Shown here: piece after piece, positions 8,794 to 17,158 of the stretch
Numbering within the stretch: position 1 is the first letter of the stretch
Layout of the letters: the number at the start of each line of letters is the position of its first letter
Assembly: GCA_022071955.1 (NCBI GenBank)
Contig: JAJVIM010000025.1
Location: 62,001-126,000 of the forward strand
Direction: 5' to 3'
Length of the DNA: 64,000 nt
From: Anaerolineae bacterium
GTDB taxonomy: Bacteria > Chloroflexota > Anaerolineae > 4572-78 > J111
The notes under the pieces: generated by a model
What the model was told of the DNA's origin: nothing
Seen by the model: the letters and a program-made list of their open reading frames with translations, nothing else
The model's database searches: none
Program-made: the position numbers and the translations under genes

Positions 8794-9498
8794 TTAGTCG
8801 GGGTATCCGTCCATTACGACCTTGCCGGTGCTGGTGCCAATCATCTGCGCGCCGGCATTAATGAAGGCGACCGCTTTTTCATAACTGTTCACCTGGCCAG
8901 AGGCTTTCACCCGGCTGTTGGTGCCTTCACACACGTCACGGAGTAGGCGCAAGTCTTCTACATTGGCGGCAATCCCTCCTTCACCCCAGCCGCTGGAGTT
9001 TTTAATCCAAGGGACCTGGGCCTCGGCCAACAGTTGGACGGTGTGGCGTTTTTCCTGCTCGCTGTTGAGATAGCCAAATTCCAGCATTGCTTTGATGGGA
9101 TGACCGGCGGCGGCTCTCACCAATGCCGCACCCTCTTCGCGGAATTCATCGTACATTCCAGATAGATACAGGCTCATGTTGGGTTCATAGTCAATTTCGT
9201 CAGCGCCCAGCGCCACGCATTCGCGAATGAGGGCAATCTTACCATGCAAACTTTCCTGTCCAAATCCCAGCCCGATGCAGGTAGCCACTTTGACGCCGCT
9301 GCCTTTGAGAACTTCTTTGGCCAGGGGCACCCAGCACATTGCAATCATCGCGCCGTCAAACCGATATTCAGCGCAGGTTTTCAGATGCTCAATAATCATT
9401 TCTTTGGGGGCGTTGGGGCGCACATTGGTAAACTGGATCATTTTGGCCAGTTCCGCCTTGGAAAGATTTCTTGCGTCGAAATTTTTAACCTCAGCCAT
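8794..9498 (-). CDS. DeoC-type aldolase (deoxyribose-phosphate aldolase family), paralogue 1
   Basis: This 234-residue class I aldolase is of the DeoC fold. The Schiff-base lysine lies in VPWIKNSSGWG and the second conserved lysine in SRVKASGQVNS, matching the two catalytic lysines of E. coli DERA. The proton-relay Asp region appears as GADEIDYEPN. It is the first gene of the leftward operon, starting 89 bp from the predicted promoter -10 box. A close paralogue lies on the other side of the regulator at 10539. The substrate is probably a phosphorylated deoxy- or keto-sugar (inference). Confidence 0.85.
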   Translation of the reverse strand: MAEVKNFDARNLSKAELAKMIQFTNVRPNAPKEMIIEHLKTCAEYRFDGAMIAMCWVPLAKEVLKGSGVKVATCIGLGFGQESLHGKIALIRECVALGADEIDYEPNMSLYLSGMYDEFREEGAALVRAAAGHPIKAMLEFGYLNSEQEKRHTVQLLAEAQVPWIKNSSGWGEGGIAANVEDLRLLRDVCEGTNSRVKASGQVNSYEKAVAFINAGAQMIGTSTGKVVMDGYPD

Positions 9499-9554
9499 GA
9501 GACATACTCCTTGTTGAAGATTTTAGGGGAAAAAGATGGTTGGATTTAAGGTAA

Positions 9555-9578
9555 CTATGTAGCTATGTAGCTACAAAA
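9555..9578. promoter_or_regulatory. Candidate GntR operator, site 1
   Basis: Two direct copies of CTATGTAG (9555-9562, 9563-9570) are followed by CTACAAAA, the inverted half. It starts nine bases downstream of the leftward -10 box, covering the predicted transcript start. A bound repressor would block the leftward operon. The site is a mirror image of the one at 9621-9644. Confidence 0.65.
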
Positions 9579-9586
9579 GCAAGTCT

Positions 9587-9615
9587 ACTATATCACGCTT
9601 TGGGTTGGTTGTCAA
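9587..9615 (-). promoter_or_regulatory. Sigma-70-type promoter for the leftward sugar operon
   Basis: Read on the minus strand: TTGACA (9610-9615), 17-base spacer, TATAGT (9587-9592). This is one mismatch from consensus over both boxes. It would drive the DeoC-kinase-RbsD-transporter operon. Confidence 0.75.
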
Positions 9616-9620
9616 TATTT

Positions 9621-9644
9621 TTTTGTAGTTTTGTAGCTACATAA
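9621..9644. promoter_or_regulatory. Candidate GntR operator, site 2
   Basis: Two direct copies of TTTTGTAG (9621-9628, 9629-9636) are followed by CTACATAA. The 15-base core at 9629-9643 is the exact reverse complement of 9564-9578. It lies exactly between the two divergent -35 boxes, so one repressor oligomer could control both promoters or loop to site 1. Confidence 0.65.
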
Positions 9645-9646
9645 TA

Positions 9647-9675
9647 TTGACTTCTCAAAATTTCTGTGATATAGT
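9647..9675 (+). promoter_or_regulatory. Sigma-70-type promoter for the regulator/aldolase operon
   Basis: TTGACT (9647-9652), 17-base spacer, TATAGT (9670-9675), about 50 bp upstream of the GntR-family start codon. The candidate operator ends two bases before the -35 box. Confidence 0.7.
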
Positions 9676-9724
9676 GAACCCTAGTGAACTTTAGTAGTCC
9701 TTTATATACCTATCGAGATTTGAA

Positions 9725-10522
9725 ATGAGTCAATTTCAGCCAGACCACAGCGGGCCGGTGCCCATCTACGAACAGATCAAAGCCTGGATGCAGGAGCAAA
9801 TCCTGTCGGGCGCCTGGCCGGAGCGATACAAACTACTGGCCGAAGCCGACCTCTCTGTTGAAATGAATGTTAGCCGGGGCACCTTACGCAAAGCCATCGC
9901 CGAACTGACAAAAGAGGGGATGCTGGTGCGTTCTCACGGGCGCGGCACGTTTGTGGCATCCGGCGCGCTAGAGCAACCGCTGGCTGAACGGCTGGTCACC
10001 TTTTCCGAGGATTTGATCAGCCGGGGCATCCCCTTTGAAACGGAAGTCTTGGAGCAGGGCGTCCTCACCGCCAGCGGACGGATTGCCCGGCGATTGAACG
10101 TAGCGCCGGGGCGCGAACTGTTCTTCTTGAAACGGGTACGACTTGTGGAAGATGCGCCGGTCATTGTGCTGCACAACTACGTGTTGTACGATGCCTGCCC
10201 TGGCATCGAGCAGCTTGATTTCACCCACGTTCGCCTGTTCGAGGCGCTGGAAACTCATTTCGGCCTCCAGATTGACTCTGGCCACCGCACTTTTCAGGCT
10301 CAGGCCGCCGATGCAGATACCGCCGCCGCCCTCACCTTAGTCGAGGGTGACCCGATTATGCACATCGAGCAACAAACCTACCTTAACGACAGCCGGCTCA
10401 TCGAATTTTCTGACCTGTGGCTACGCGGGGACCAGTTCAAACTGTCGGCTCGGGTGCAGCGTACGGGCTTCGGGAAAACCAGCCTGGCCGTTTCATTACT
10501 AGAAAACAATCAATATCAGTGA
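9725..10522 (+). CDS. GntR-family transcriptional regulator with UTRA effector domain (HutC subfamily)
   Basis: This 265-residue DNA-binding regulator has an N-terminal winged helix (about residues 12-75) containing VPIYEQIKAWM, the recognition segment NVSRGTLRKAIAEL and the wing GMLVRSHGRGTFV. A UTRA ligand-binding domain follows (about 95-240). Its usual ligand is a sugar phosphate or other pathway metabolite. The gene lies between two divergent catabolic arms, directly downstream of two mirror-image operators. It is therefore the likely local repressor, released by a pathway intermediate (inference). Confidence 0.9.
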   Translation: MSQFQPDHSGPVPIYEQIKAWMQEQILSGAWPERYKLLAEADLSVEMNVSRGTLRKAIAELTKEGMLVRSHGRGTFVASGALEQPLAERLVTFSEDLISRGIPFETEVLEQGVLTASGRIARRLNVAPGRELFFLKRVRLVEDAPVIVLHNYVLYDACPGIEQLDFTHVRLFEALETHFGLQIDSGHRTFQAQAADADTAAALTLVEGDPIMHIEQQTYLNDSRLIEFSDLWLRGDQFKLSARVQRTGFGKTSLAVSLLENNQYQ

Positions 10523-10538
10523 TCAGGAGATTAATTCA

Positions 10539-11273
10539 ATGACAGTTCCTCAAAATTACAGCCAATTACCCCGCCTACAACTAGCCCAACACATTCAATT
10601 TACCAACGTGGCCCCCAACACTGCCCGCAGCAGCATTATAGCCCATGTGGAAACCTGCGCTGAGTACGGCCTCGATGCAGCCATGGTCTCGATGTGCTGG
10701 GTGCCGTTGGCCCGTGACATCTTGCGCGGCACCGAGGTAAAGGTTGCCACCTGCTTCAGCCTCGGGTCCGGCACAGAGAGCATTCAGGGCAAGGTAGAAT
10801 TACTGCGTGAGTGCCTTATTCTAGGCGCAGATGAAGTGGATTACGAGCCGAACATGAGCCTGTATCTGTCCGGCATGTATGCGGAATTTCAACAAGAAGC
10901 GGCTGAACTGGTCAAAGCCTCGATGGGGCTGCCATTCAAGGCAATGCTGGAGTTTGGTTACCTCAAGACTGACGCACAAAAACGACACGCCGCCGGCTTG
11001 CTGGTTGAGGCCGGAGTGCCGTGGATCAAAAACTCCAGCGGTTGGGGGCCGGGAAGTGTTCCGGCCACGGTCGAAGACATCAGCTTGTTGTGCGATGTCT
11101 GTGCCGGCAGAAGCAGCCGGGTGAAGGCCTCCGGCAAGATCAATAGCTACGAGAAAGCCGTTGCCCTGTTGAACGCCGGAGCCGAACTTTTGGGCACCAG
11201 TAGCGCTGCCGCGATATTGGGCATCGACACAGCGCTGGCCGCTCCGCAGAGTGATGCCGCGTACAGCTACTAA
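10539..11273 (+). CDS. DeoC-type aldolase, paralogue 2
   Basis: This 244-residue aldolase is clearly homologous to the protein encoded at 8794-9498 across its whole length, sharing blocks such as MCWVPLAR, GADEVDYEPNMSLYLSGMY and WIKNSSGWG. The Schiff-base lysine (VPWIKNSSG) and second lysine (SRVKASGKINS) are kept. It follows the regulator by 16 bp. Two DeoC-like copies on opposite arms of one regulated locus suggest duplication with divergence in substrate or partner. Confidence 0.85.
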   Translation: MTVPQNYSQLPRLQLAQHIQFTNVAPNTARSSIIAHVETCAEYGLDAAMVSMCWVPLARDILRGTEVKVATCFSLGSGTESIQGKVELLRECLILGADEVDYEPNMSLYLSGMYAEFQQEAAELVKASMGLPFKAMLEFGYLKTDAQKRHAAGLLVEAGVPWIKNSSGWGPGSVPATVEDISLLCDVCAGRSSRVKASGKINSYEKAVALLNAGAELLGTSSAAAILGIDTALAAPQSDAAYSY

Positions 11274-11301
11274 ACTAAAAGCTAAAGAATGGGGGCAAAA
11301 A

Positions 11302-12627
11302 ATGAGTGTGAACCAACAATACTTACCTGGCCAGTTTCAGCGAGCGCAGTGGCTGCGGCTGGACTCGGCCAAAATTTTGAAACGGATCTTCTTCTGCGAG
11401 CGGGCGCTGATTAAAAGCCAGGCCGGCTGGCTGGCCGGCATTGCCGATTTTGAACTAAAGCTAACCCTGCCCTACCACTTCTGGCAGGATGCGCTCACCG
11501 CCCACGCTCTGCGTGAACGCGTTTTTGAACTGAAATTTCCCAGCCGGATGCTGGAAATTGGCGATGACCAGCCGTTGATCGATGTTTTTGAAGAAGCGGC
11601 CAACGCGCCCAGCGATGCAGCCTATGTGCTGTTGCTGGCGCGAGTTTTCAAACCGGCGCTGATGGCCGTTTACCGCGATTACGTTTTGCAGGCCGACCCG
11701 TTGGCCGACGGCCCCATTTTGCGGGCGCTGCGGTTGGCCGTCGATGAAAAAGCCGAACAAATCGCGATGCTGACCCAATTTGCCAACAATATGCTTAAAA
11801 GCGCACCGGAAAAACGACATCAAGCCGAAGCCTGGGTCTCGGCGTTGGGTGAGCGGTTGGGGCAGGTGGGCGGCATCGGTATCGACCCGCCGCAGTCCGC
11901 GGCGGATCTGGTCGAGTTGCCGGCCCGCACCGAATTCAGTCTGGCCCAGGTGCCGGCGCGAGACAGCCGCTTCCACCTATGCCGCTACTATTGGCCCGAC
12001 ATCATCGACCCTACCTTTCCCTACGGTGACGGCATTCAATTGCAACTCCGTAGTGCCGTCAGCCACCTCAACGAGGTCTGGGCGGTGGAATCCGGGGGGG
12101 CGGTGCTGCACGCCTTTGCCGAGGACCTGGGGTGGGAATTCATGTTCGATGCCGCGCGCTGGACCTACGACGAAGCCCGCCACACGCGCATGGGCTACGA
12201 TCGGCTGCGCGCCTGGGGGTATGAGCCGCAGGAAATGCCGCTGGGCACCCACATTTACGACAGTGCCCACGGCCAGGACCCGGCGGTGCGGCTGGGCATG
12301 CTGCACTACTTTGAAACCAAAAATATCGGCAAAAAAACCAAACGGGCCAACGCCTTTGGCTCGTACCAGGACCGGATGAGCCAGCACGATATGGATTTTG
12401 ACTGGGCCGATGAGACGATTCATGCTTACTACGGCAAGCATTGGCTCGATGCCCTGCGCGAGGCCCGCCCGGAACGCGTGCCGGACATCGAAATACTGCG
12501 CGAACGCTGCGAAACGCTGGTCGCCGCCCAGGTGGCTACCGCTACCGAGGCCGACCGCGCCGAAACCCGCCAAATCGCCCAGGCGATGATCGACAAGGCG
12601 CAGCGCGTCGGCATCACGCTTAATTAA
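11302..12627 (+). CDS. Probable ferritin-like (di-iron) domain protein, DUF455-like
   Basis: This 441-residue protein was placed in the ferritin-like superfamily by its helix-borne metal-ligand patterns: a Glu-rich helix with WTYDEARHTRMGYDRL (ExxH) about two thirds along, and FDWADETIHAYYGKHW (DExxH) near the C-terminus. An earlier acidic segment is DEKAEQIAM. The start was taken at the ATG 11302-11304, preceded by GGGGGC; an upstream ATG at 11251 lies inside the aldolase gene. Function in the sugar locus is unknown: perhaps an oxygenase or dehydratase-like step. The family call is by motif only. Confidence 0.6.
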   Translation: MSVNQQYLPGQFQRAQWLRLDSAKILKRIFFCERALIKSQAGWLAGIADFELKLTLPYHFWQDALTAHALRERVFELKFPSRMLEIGDDQPLIDVFEEAANAPSDAAYVLLLARVFKPALMAVYRDYVLQADPLADGPILRALRLAVDEKAEQIAMLTQFANNMLKSAPEKRHQAEAWVSALGERLGQVGGIGIDPPQSAADLVELPARTEFSLAQVPARDSRFHLCRYYWPDIIDPTFPYGDGIQLQLRSAVSHLNEVWAVESGGAVLHAFAEDLGWEFMFDAARWTYDEARHTRMGYDRLRAWGYEPQEMPLGTHIYDSAHGQDPAVRLGMLHYFETKNIGKKTKRANAFGSYQDRMSQHDMDFDWADETIHAYYGKHWLDALREARPERVPDIEILRERCETLVAAQVATATEADRAETRQIAQAMIDKAQRVGITLN

Positions 12628-12648
12628 AATTGAGAACGGTGAAGAGCC

Positions 12649-12702
12649 AACTGTGAATTGTGAACGGTTGGCAGTTCAACCTTCCATTCACAATTCACAG
12701 TT
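12649..12702. repeat. Intergenic inverted repeat with 16-bp arms
   Basis: AACTGTGAATTGTGAA (12649-12664) is the exact reverse complement of TTCACAATTCACAGTT (12687-12702), with a 22-nt spacer. It lies in the 95-bp gap before the URO-D-like gene and has no T-run, so it looks like a palindromic repeat element rather than a terminator. Confidence 0.7.
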
Positions 12703-12722
12703 TCCACTGAAAGGAACCTTCA

Positions 12723-13907
12723 ATGCCGAACACTACCCCCCCTATTTCCCCTCGCGAGCGGGTGAAAACCGCGCTCCGGCACGAAACCCCAGACCGGACG
12801 CCGGTTGATTTTCTGGCTACCCTGGAAATCTGGAGCCAGCTGATTGACAAATTCCAGCCGGATGCCGCGCCGCCCGGCCCCAACGACCTGGTTGATCCCC
12901 GCTACGAGGCTATTCTGCGCCATTTTGAGGTGGACTGCCGGGTAATTTCTTACGATCAGTTTTACAACCCGCCAGAACGCGCCCTGCACCCCGGCGCCAA
13001 AGTTGAGTGGTGGCAGGTGCTCAGCCGTTCCACGCCCAGCCGCATGTGGCGGCAACTTCTGCCCGATGGCTCGGCCCGGGACATTTGGGGGCATCAAATT
13101 CGGGTGGTCAACAACCCTACCGGCGGCTACGAAGAGTACGCCGCCTGGCCGCTGTCCGGCGCACAATCGGTAGCCGACCTGGCGCGTTACCCCTGGCCCG
13201 AGCCCGATTGGTGGGATTTCAAGCCGATGCTCACCCTCATCAACCAGCTCGACGCTCACCAGGAGTATCACCTCCGCTTTCGCATTGGCTCGGTGTTTGA
13301 GGTTGCCTGGCAGTTGCGTGGCATGCAGGAATTTCTGATGGATATGGCCCTCAATCCCGAAATTCCACTTTACATCATGGACCGCCTGACCGACATCTAC
13401 GTAGAAAACACCCGCCGTGTGCTGGAACTGGCCGGCAACCGGCTGGATATGGTCTATTTTTATGATGACGTGGCCACCCAGCAAAGCCTGATGATCTCGC
13501 AGCCAATGTGGGAAGAGTTGATCCGCCCCCGCCACCAGCGGCTCATCGACGTGGCCAAATCTTTTGGCGTGCCGGTGATGTACCACTGCGACGGGGCACT
13601 GGCCCCGCTGCTGCCGGCGCTGGTGGAGATGGGCGTCGATGTGCTCAACCCGGTGCAGGCCGACGCCAAAGGCATGGCGCCGGAAATGCTGAAACGTGAG
13701 TTTGGCGACCGGCTGGCGTTTCACGGCGGCATCGACATCATCAAAACGCTGCCGCGTGGCACAGTCGATGACGTGAAGGCGGAAGTGGCCGAGCGCATCC
13801 GCGTGCTGGGCCAAAACGGCGGCTATGTGCTGGCCAGTTCACACCATATCCAGTCCGACACGCCACTGGAAAATGTATTTGCGATGTATGATTTGGCCAA
13901 TCGGTAG
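12723..13907 (+). CDS. Uroporphyrinogen decarboxylase-like (URO-D/MtaA superfamily) protein
   Basis: This 394-residue TIM-barrel protein has the URO-D family N-terminus ERVKTALRHETPDRTPVDF and the later segments MYHCDGALAPLLPAL, GVDVLNPVQ and LAFHGGIDI. These are typical of the URO-D/MtaA corrinoid methyltransferase-like branch rather than true HemE. No haem-biosynthesis genes are nearby. In environmental genomes such proteins often occur in sugar or methylated-compound catabolic loci, with unknown roles. It sits in the right-hand arm between the ferritin-like protein and an alcohol dehydrogenase. Confidence 0.8.
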   Translation: MPNTTPPISPRERVKTALRHETPDRTPVDFLATLEIWSQLIDKFQPDAAPPGPNDLVDPRYEAILRHFEVDCRVISYDQFYNPPERALHPGAKVEWWQVLSRSTPSRMWRQLLPDGSARDIWGHQIRVVNNPTGGYEEYAAWPLSGAQSVADLARYPWPEPDWWDFKPMLTLINQLDAHQEYHLRFRIGSVFEVAWQLRGMQEFLMDMALNPEIPLYIMDRLTDIYVENTRRVLELAGNRLDMVYFYDDVATQQSLMISQPMWEELIRPRHQRLIDVAKSFGVPVMYHCDGALAPLLPALVEMGVDVLNPVQADAKGMAPEMLKREFGDRLAFHGGIDIIKTLPRGTVDDVKAEVAERIRVLGQNGGYVLASSHHIQSDTPLENVFAMYDLANR

Positions 13908-13920
13908 GGAGAGAGTGAAT

Positions 13921-13998
13921 ATGAGCAATGGTAAAATCATCACGGGCGGTAACAGTTGGGCCGCCGCCGCGGCTAATTTACTGCTGGAATTAGTGTGA
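13921..13998 (+). other. Short ORF of 25 codons, possibly a gene remnant
   Basis: The ATG at 13921 follows GGGAGAG at good spacing, and the ORF starts MSNGKIITGGNSW and ends in LLLELV before TGA. The start resembles the first residues of thiamine-diphosphate-dependent enzymes, so this may be the stub of a deleted gene or a leader peptide ending just before the dehydrogenase start. Weak evidence. Confidence 0.25.
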
Positions 13999-14005
13999 AA
14001 ACGCA

Positions 14006-15085
14006 ATGAATATTCCGGGAATTATACTGGCTGGCCTGGGGCAGGTACCCCGGCTGGAAACCGTGACTCTGCAACCGCCAGGCCCGGACGAGGTACTGGT
14101 ACGGGTTGCCGCCAGCGGCATCTGCCACACTGATATCGGTTACATGCAGTACGCTCGCGCCTGCCCCGTTATTTTGGGACACGAAGGCGCGGGCGTGGTA
14201 GAACAGGTCGGCGCGCGGGTCACGCACACCCAACCCGGCGACCATGTGGTCATCAACTGGCAACCCAAGTGTGGTCGCTGCCGGCGTTGCCTGGCTGGCC
14301 GCCGCGACCTGTGCGAAAACATTCAGGGAACCGCTGCGCCGCGCGTTTTCTGGCGAGATGAACCACTCAATGTGATGCTCAATGCCGGCACGTTCAGCCC
14401 TTACGTGGTCGTTCCGGCGGAGGGCGCGGTGCCCATCCGTCGCGATATGTCGCTCGAAAAAGCAGCGTTACTTGGCTGTGCGGTGGCGACCGGCGTAGGG
14501 GCCGCCCTGCGCACCTCACACATCCAACCCGGCGAAACGGTAGTTGTGATCGGTACTGGCGGCGTGGGCCTGAACGTGATTCAGGGGGCGCGGCTGGCGC
14601 TGGCTGGCCGCATCATTGCTATCGACATTGCCGACGAGCGGCTGGCGCTGGCCCGCAAATTGGGCGCAACCGATGTCATCAACAGCCGGGAACTCGATCC
14701 GTTGGCGCAGGTGACCACCCTGACCGACGGGCGCGGCGCGGAGCACGTGTTTGAAATTGTGGGGCAGCCGCGCCTGATGCAACAAGGGCTGGCCATGCTG
14801 GCGCGCGGCGGCACGCTGACATTGGTCGGTGCGGCGGGCCGCGAAGATGAACTGACCTTTCTGCCGCGTGGCTTCATGAGCCGCCAGCAGGTGATTCAGG
14901 GCTGCATTTTCGGCAACATTCAGCCGGAAATCGATCTGCCTCTTTTTGCCGACTGGTATATGGACGGCCGGCTGCAACTGGATGATCTGCTTACCCACAC
15001 TGTGCGGCTGGACGATGTCCCTGCCATTTTGGCCGAGCCACAGCAACACGGCGGTATTCGCACCGTTATCACGTTTAAGGATTGA
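14006..15085 (+). CDS. Zinc-dependent alcohol dehydrogenase (MDR superfamily)
   Basis: This 359-residue medium-chain dehydrogenase has a catalytic zinc site with Cys in GICHTD and the GHEGAG motif. A structural zinc cluster of four cysteines is in CGRCRRCLAGRRDLC. The NAD-binding Rossmann motif is VVVIGTGGVGLNVIQGA, followed by IIAIDI with an Asp that favours NAD. Length and domain order are those of class III-like alcohol dehydrogenases. It ends three bases before the creatininase-family gene, so the two are translated together. It probably oxidises an alcohol or aldehyde formed by the aldolases (inference). Confidence 0.9.
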   Translation: MNIPGIILAGLGQVPRLETVTLQPPGPDEVLVRVAASGICHTDIGYMQYARACPVILGHEGAGVVEQVGARVTHTQPGDHVVINWQPKCGRCRRCLAGRRDLCENIQGTAAPRVFWRDEPLNVMLNAGTFSPYVVVPAEGAVPIRRDMSLEKAALLGCAVATGVGAALRTSHIQPGETVVVIGTGGVGLNVIQGARLALAGRIIAIDIADERLALARKLGATDVINSRELDPLAQVTTLTDGRGAEHVFEIVGQPRLMQQGLAMLARGGTLTLVGAAGREDELTFLPRGFMSRQQVIQGCIFGNIQPEIDLPLFADWYMDGRLQLDDLLTHTVRLDDVPAILAEPQQHGGIRTVITFKD

Positions 15086-15088
15086 CCG

Positions 15089-15958
15089 ATGACTTTTTAC
15101 CCGCTCGAAAAAATGTTACCATCCGAAATTGAGGCCCACCTTGAAGCCAATCCCATCGTGATCCTGCCCTTCGGCACGGTCGAATGGCACAGCCACCACC
15201 TGCCGGTCGGCCTCGATGGGCTTGTGGCGGAAGGTATCTGCCGCCGGGCCGCCGATCTGGTCGACGCGGTACTCGCGCCGGTCTCTTACTGGGCCGTGGG
15301 CGGCGTACCCTACCCCTACACCCTCAACCTGCCGCCCGAGGTCATTGAGCCGCTGTTGGTGACAGTTCTTGAGCAGTTTGGAGCGATGGGTTTTAAGGTG
15401 ATCGTGCCTTTTACCGGTCACTTTGGGTTGGAGCAAACACTCATCCTCAAACGTGCCGCGCTAGCGGTGATGGCGCGCTCGCCGGTGATTATTTTGCCGG
15501 TGACGGAATACGATTTGGTGACGGACATCTACAAAGGCGACCACGCCGCCGTGGGCGAAACCTCGCTCTTATGGGCACTGTACCCGGAGCTGGTACAGCT
15601 GGATGCTATCCCCGCTGAGTCGCCGCTGGACGGCATCATTGGCGCGGAACCACGCGGCGCAGCCAGCCTGGAATTGGGTGCAGAAATTTTGCAGGCCATT
15701 GCCAGCCGGCTGGCCGAAGTGTCGCGGCGGCTGTTGTACGAAACCAGTCCGGTGCAACGGGCGGACTTCATTGAAGCGATTCGAGCCGGGGTCAAGGTGC
15801 TGGATAAAACCAGTCAGACCCGCCAGACGCAGCCTAAACAGCAGGTACCCTCCATCAGTACACCGGCTTACCTGGCCTACTGTCAGGCCATCTACATCGG
15901 TGATTACCGGCTGGCAAAATCCCAGGCCGAAAAGAAGTACGCCGACCTGGCAGAATGA
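15089..15958 (+). CDS. Creatininase-family amidohydrolase
   Basis: This 289-residue metal-dependent hydrolase has metal-binding segments ILPFGTVEWHSHHLPVGLD (Glu, His, Asp), TGHFG and YKGDHAAVGETSLLW, in creatininase order. The family also includes mycofactocin MftE peptidase and the formamide hydrolase ArfB, so creatinine is not implied. It starts three bases after the dehydrogenase stop and is the last gene of the rightward arm. The C-terminal 60 residues are charged and poorly conserved in pattern. Confidence 0.85.
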   Translation: MTFYPLEKMLPSEIEAHLEANPIVILPFGTVEWHSHHLPVGLDGLVAEGICRRAADLVDAVLAPVSYWAVGGVPYPYTLNLPPEVIEPLLVTVLEQFGAMGFKVIVPFTGHFGLEQTLILKRAALAVMARSPVIILPVTEYDLVTDIYKGDHAAVGETSLLWALYPELVQLDAIPAESPLDGIIGAEPRGAASLELGAEILQAIASRLAEVSRRLLYETSPVQRADFIEAIRAGVKVLDKTSQTRQTQPKQQVPSISTPAYLAYCQAIYIGDYRLAKSQAEKKYADLAE

Positions 15959-16127
15959 GCCATATAAAGTGTCATTGGTCGTTTAGCTTACCGTGTTTTA
16001 CGGAACCTCGATTATTCAGGTGGGAGTCGACGCAATGGTACCCAATGTGGCACTGCCCTGGTTTAGTGGGGAGAGGTTAAGCAATAGCAGCGTAGAATCC
16101 TTCATTTGAACATATATTAGGGGCAAT

Positions 16128-16638
16128 TTATCCAAACGGTTGGCCAAAGCGACCGCGGTGCGCCACTTCGACCAGCGATTTGCGCCGCTTGTGCCCTTGG
16201 CCCAGCTCCCGGGCCGGATAGCCGAATGATAAAACGGCCAGCACTTCCAGCTCGGCGGGGATACCCAGCAGGGCGCTGACCTCGCTCATCCCCGTAAAAC
16301 CAACCCAATTCGACCCCACGCCTTCGGCCCCAGGCGGTCAGCAGCATCGATTTGATGGCCCGGCTGCCATCGGAGACGGCATACCGCGTTTGTTCAACGG
16401 CCACAACAATGGCCAGCGGAGCCTGGGCCAGATACGGGCCAGTGTGAATTAATGCGCCCAATTCCCGCAGCGTAGCTCGTTCCTCAACGACAATGAACTG
16501 CCACGGCTGCTGGTTCATACTGCTGCCGGTCAGCCGCCCGGCCTCAACGATGCGCCGGACGATGGCCGGCGGCACCGGGGTATCCTGGTATTGGCGCACG
16601 GCCAGCACCGTACGCACCGCTTCAAAGACTTGCATCAC
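16128..16638 (-). pseudogene. Nitroreductase-family protein, frameshifted
   Basis: The N-terminal part reads FMN-binding nitroreductase: AVRTVLAVRQYQDTPVPPAIV, then GSSMNQQPWQF and SDGSRAIKSMLLTAW. At about 16332-16336 a run of four Gs shifts the frame; the correct continuation (EGVGSNWVGFTGM, then LSFGYPA) lies in the next frame and ends at 16128. One extra G explains the break, so this could be a sequencing error or a recent mutation. Intact length would be about 170 residues, as in small nitroreductases. It faces the creatininase gene and begins a cluster of broken genes. Confidence 0.75.
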
Positions 16639-16690
16639 AAACCCCCACTGTGGAATACAAAATCGCTGTCAGCCTTAGCCGCCGCGCTGC

Positions 16691-17158
16691 CTACCAGCAG
16701 ACATCGTTGGTGAGGTGGTAACTGAACCCGCGCCGGATGTCGTGATAAAATATCTCACAGCCGACCGACAGCGGGATGAAGCGGTAGCGGTATTCAGCGG
16801 GCCGGCTGGCATCCCAGCCCCACTCGACCATTCGTTGGTAAAACTCCGGTTTGATGACGAAGAGCAATCCGTCGCGGCGATGTTCCGCCCAGCCGTTGTA
16901 CCACCAGCCCCATTCCGAGGTGTACAGGTGCGGGTCACGCTCCGCCGGGGCTGATTGTATTTCAATCGAGGTTGGGATGTCCAGTTCCAGCGGCGGCAGC
17001 GGTTCCGGGTAAAAGCGGGGGTGACCACCAGCCTCGTTGACCACCTGCAGGTGCGCCCCGCTGGCGTGCGGCTGAAATTCAAAGGTATAGCCGCCGCCAA
17101 ATTCGCCGTAATAAGGCAAAGCCTCGCCCGGCGGCAAAAGTTCGGGCAGAATGCCCAA
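16691..17158 (-). pseudogene. Unrecognised protein fragment fused to the truncated FGE domain
   Basis: From about 17158 the minus strand reads 155 codons beginning LGILPELLPPGEALPYYGEF and ending in YHLTNDVCW. The start would be a TTG with no clear ribosome-binding site, and the frame is closed upstream by a TAA within 15 bases. The sequence is rich in Trp, Tyr and Pro (SEWGWWYNGW, MVEWGWD) and matches no family I recognise. Its abrupt junction with the formylglycine-type domain suggests a deletion that joined two genes. Confidence 0.4.

Noticed and set aside
12649..12702. Inverted repeat as a terminator
   Set aside because: No T-run follows either arm and the genes on both sides run in the same direction with a short gap.
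16117..16638. Intact 173-residue protein from the longer frame of the nitroreductase
   Set aside because: After about 16335 this frame is Arg/Gly-rich noise, while the true nitroreductase C-terminus is readable one frame over.
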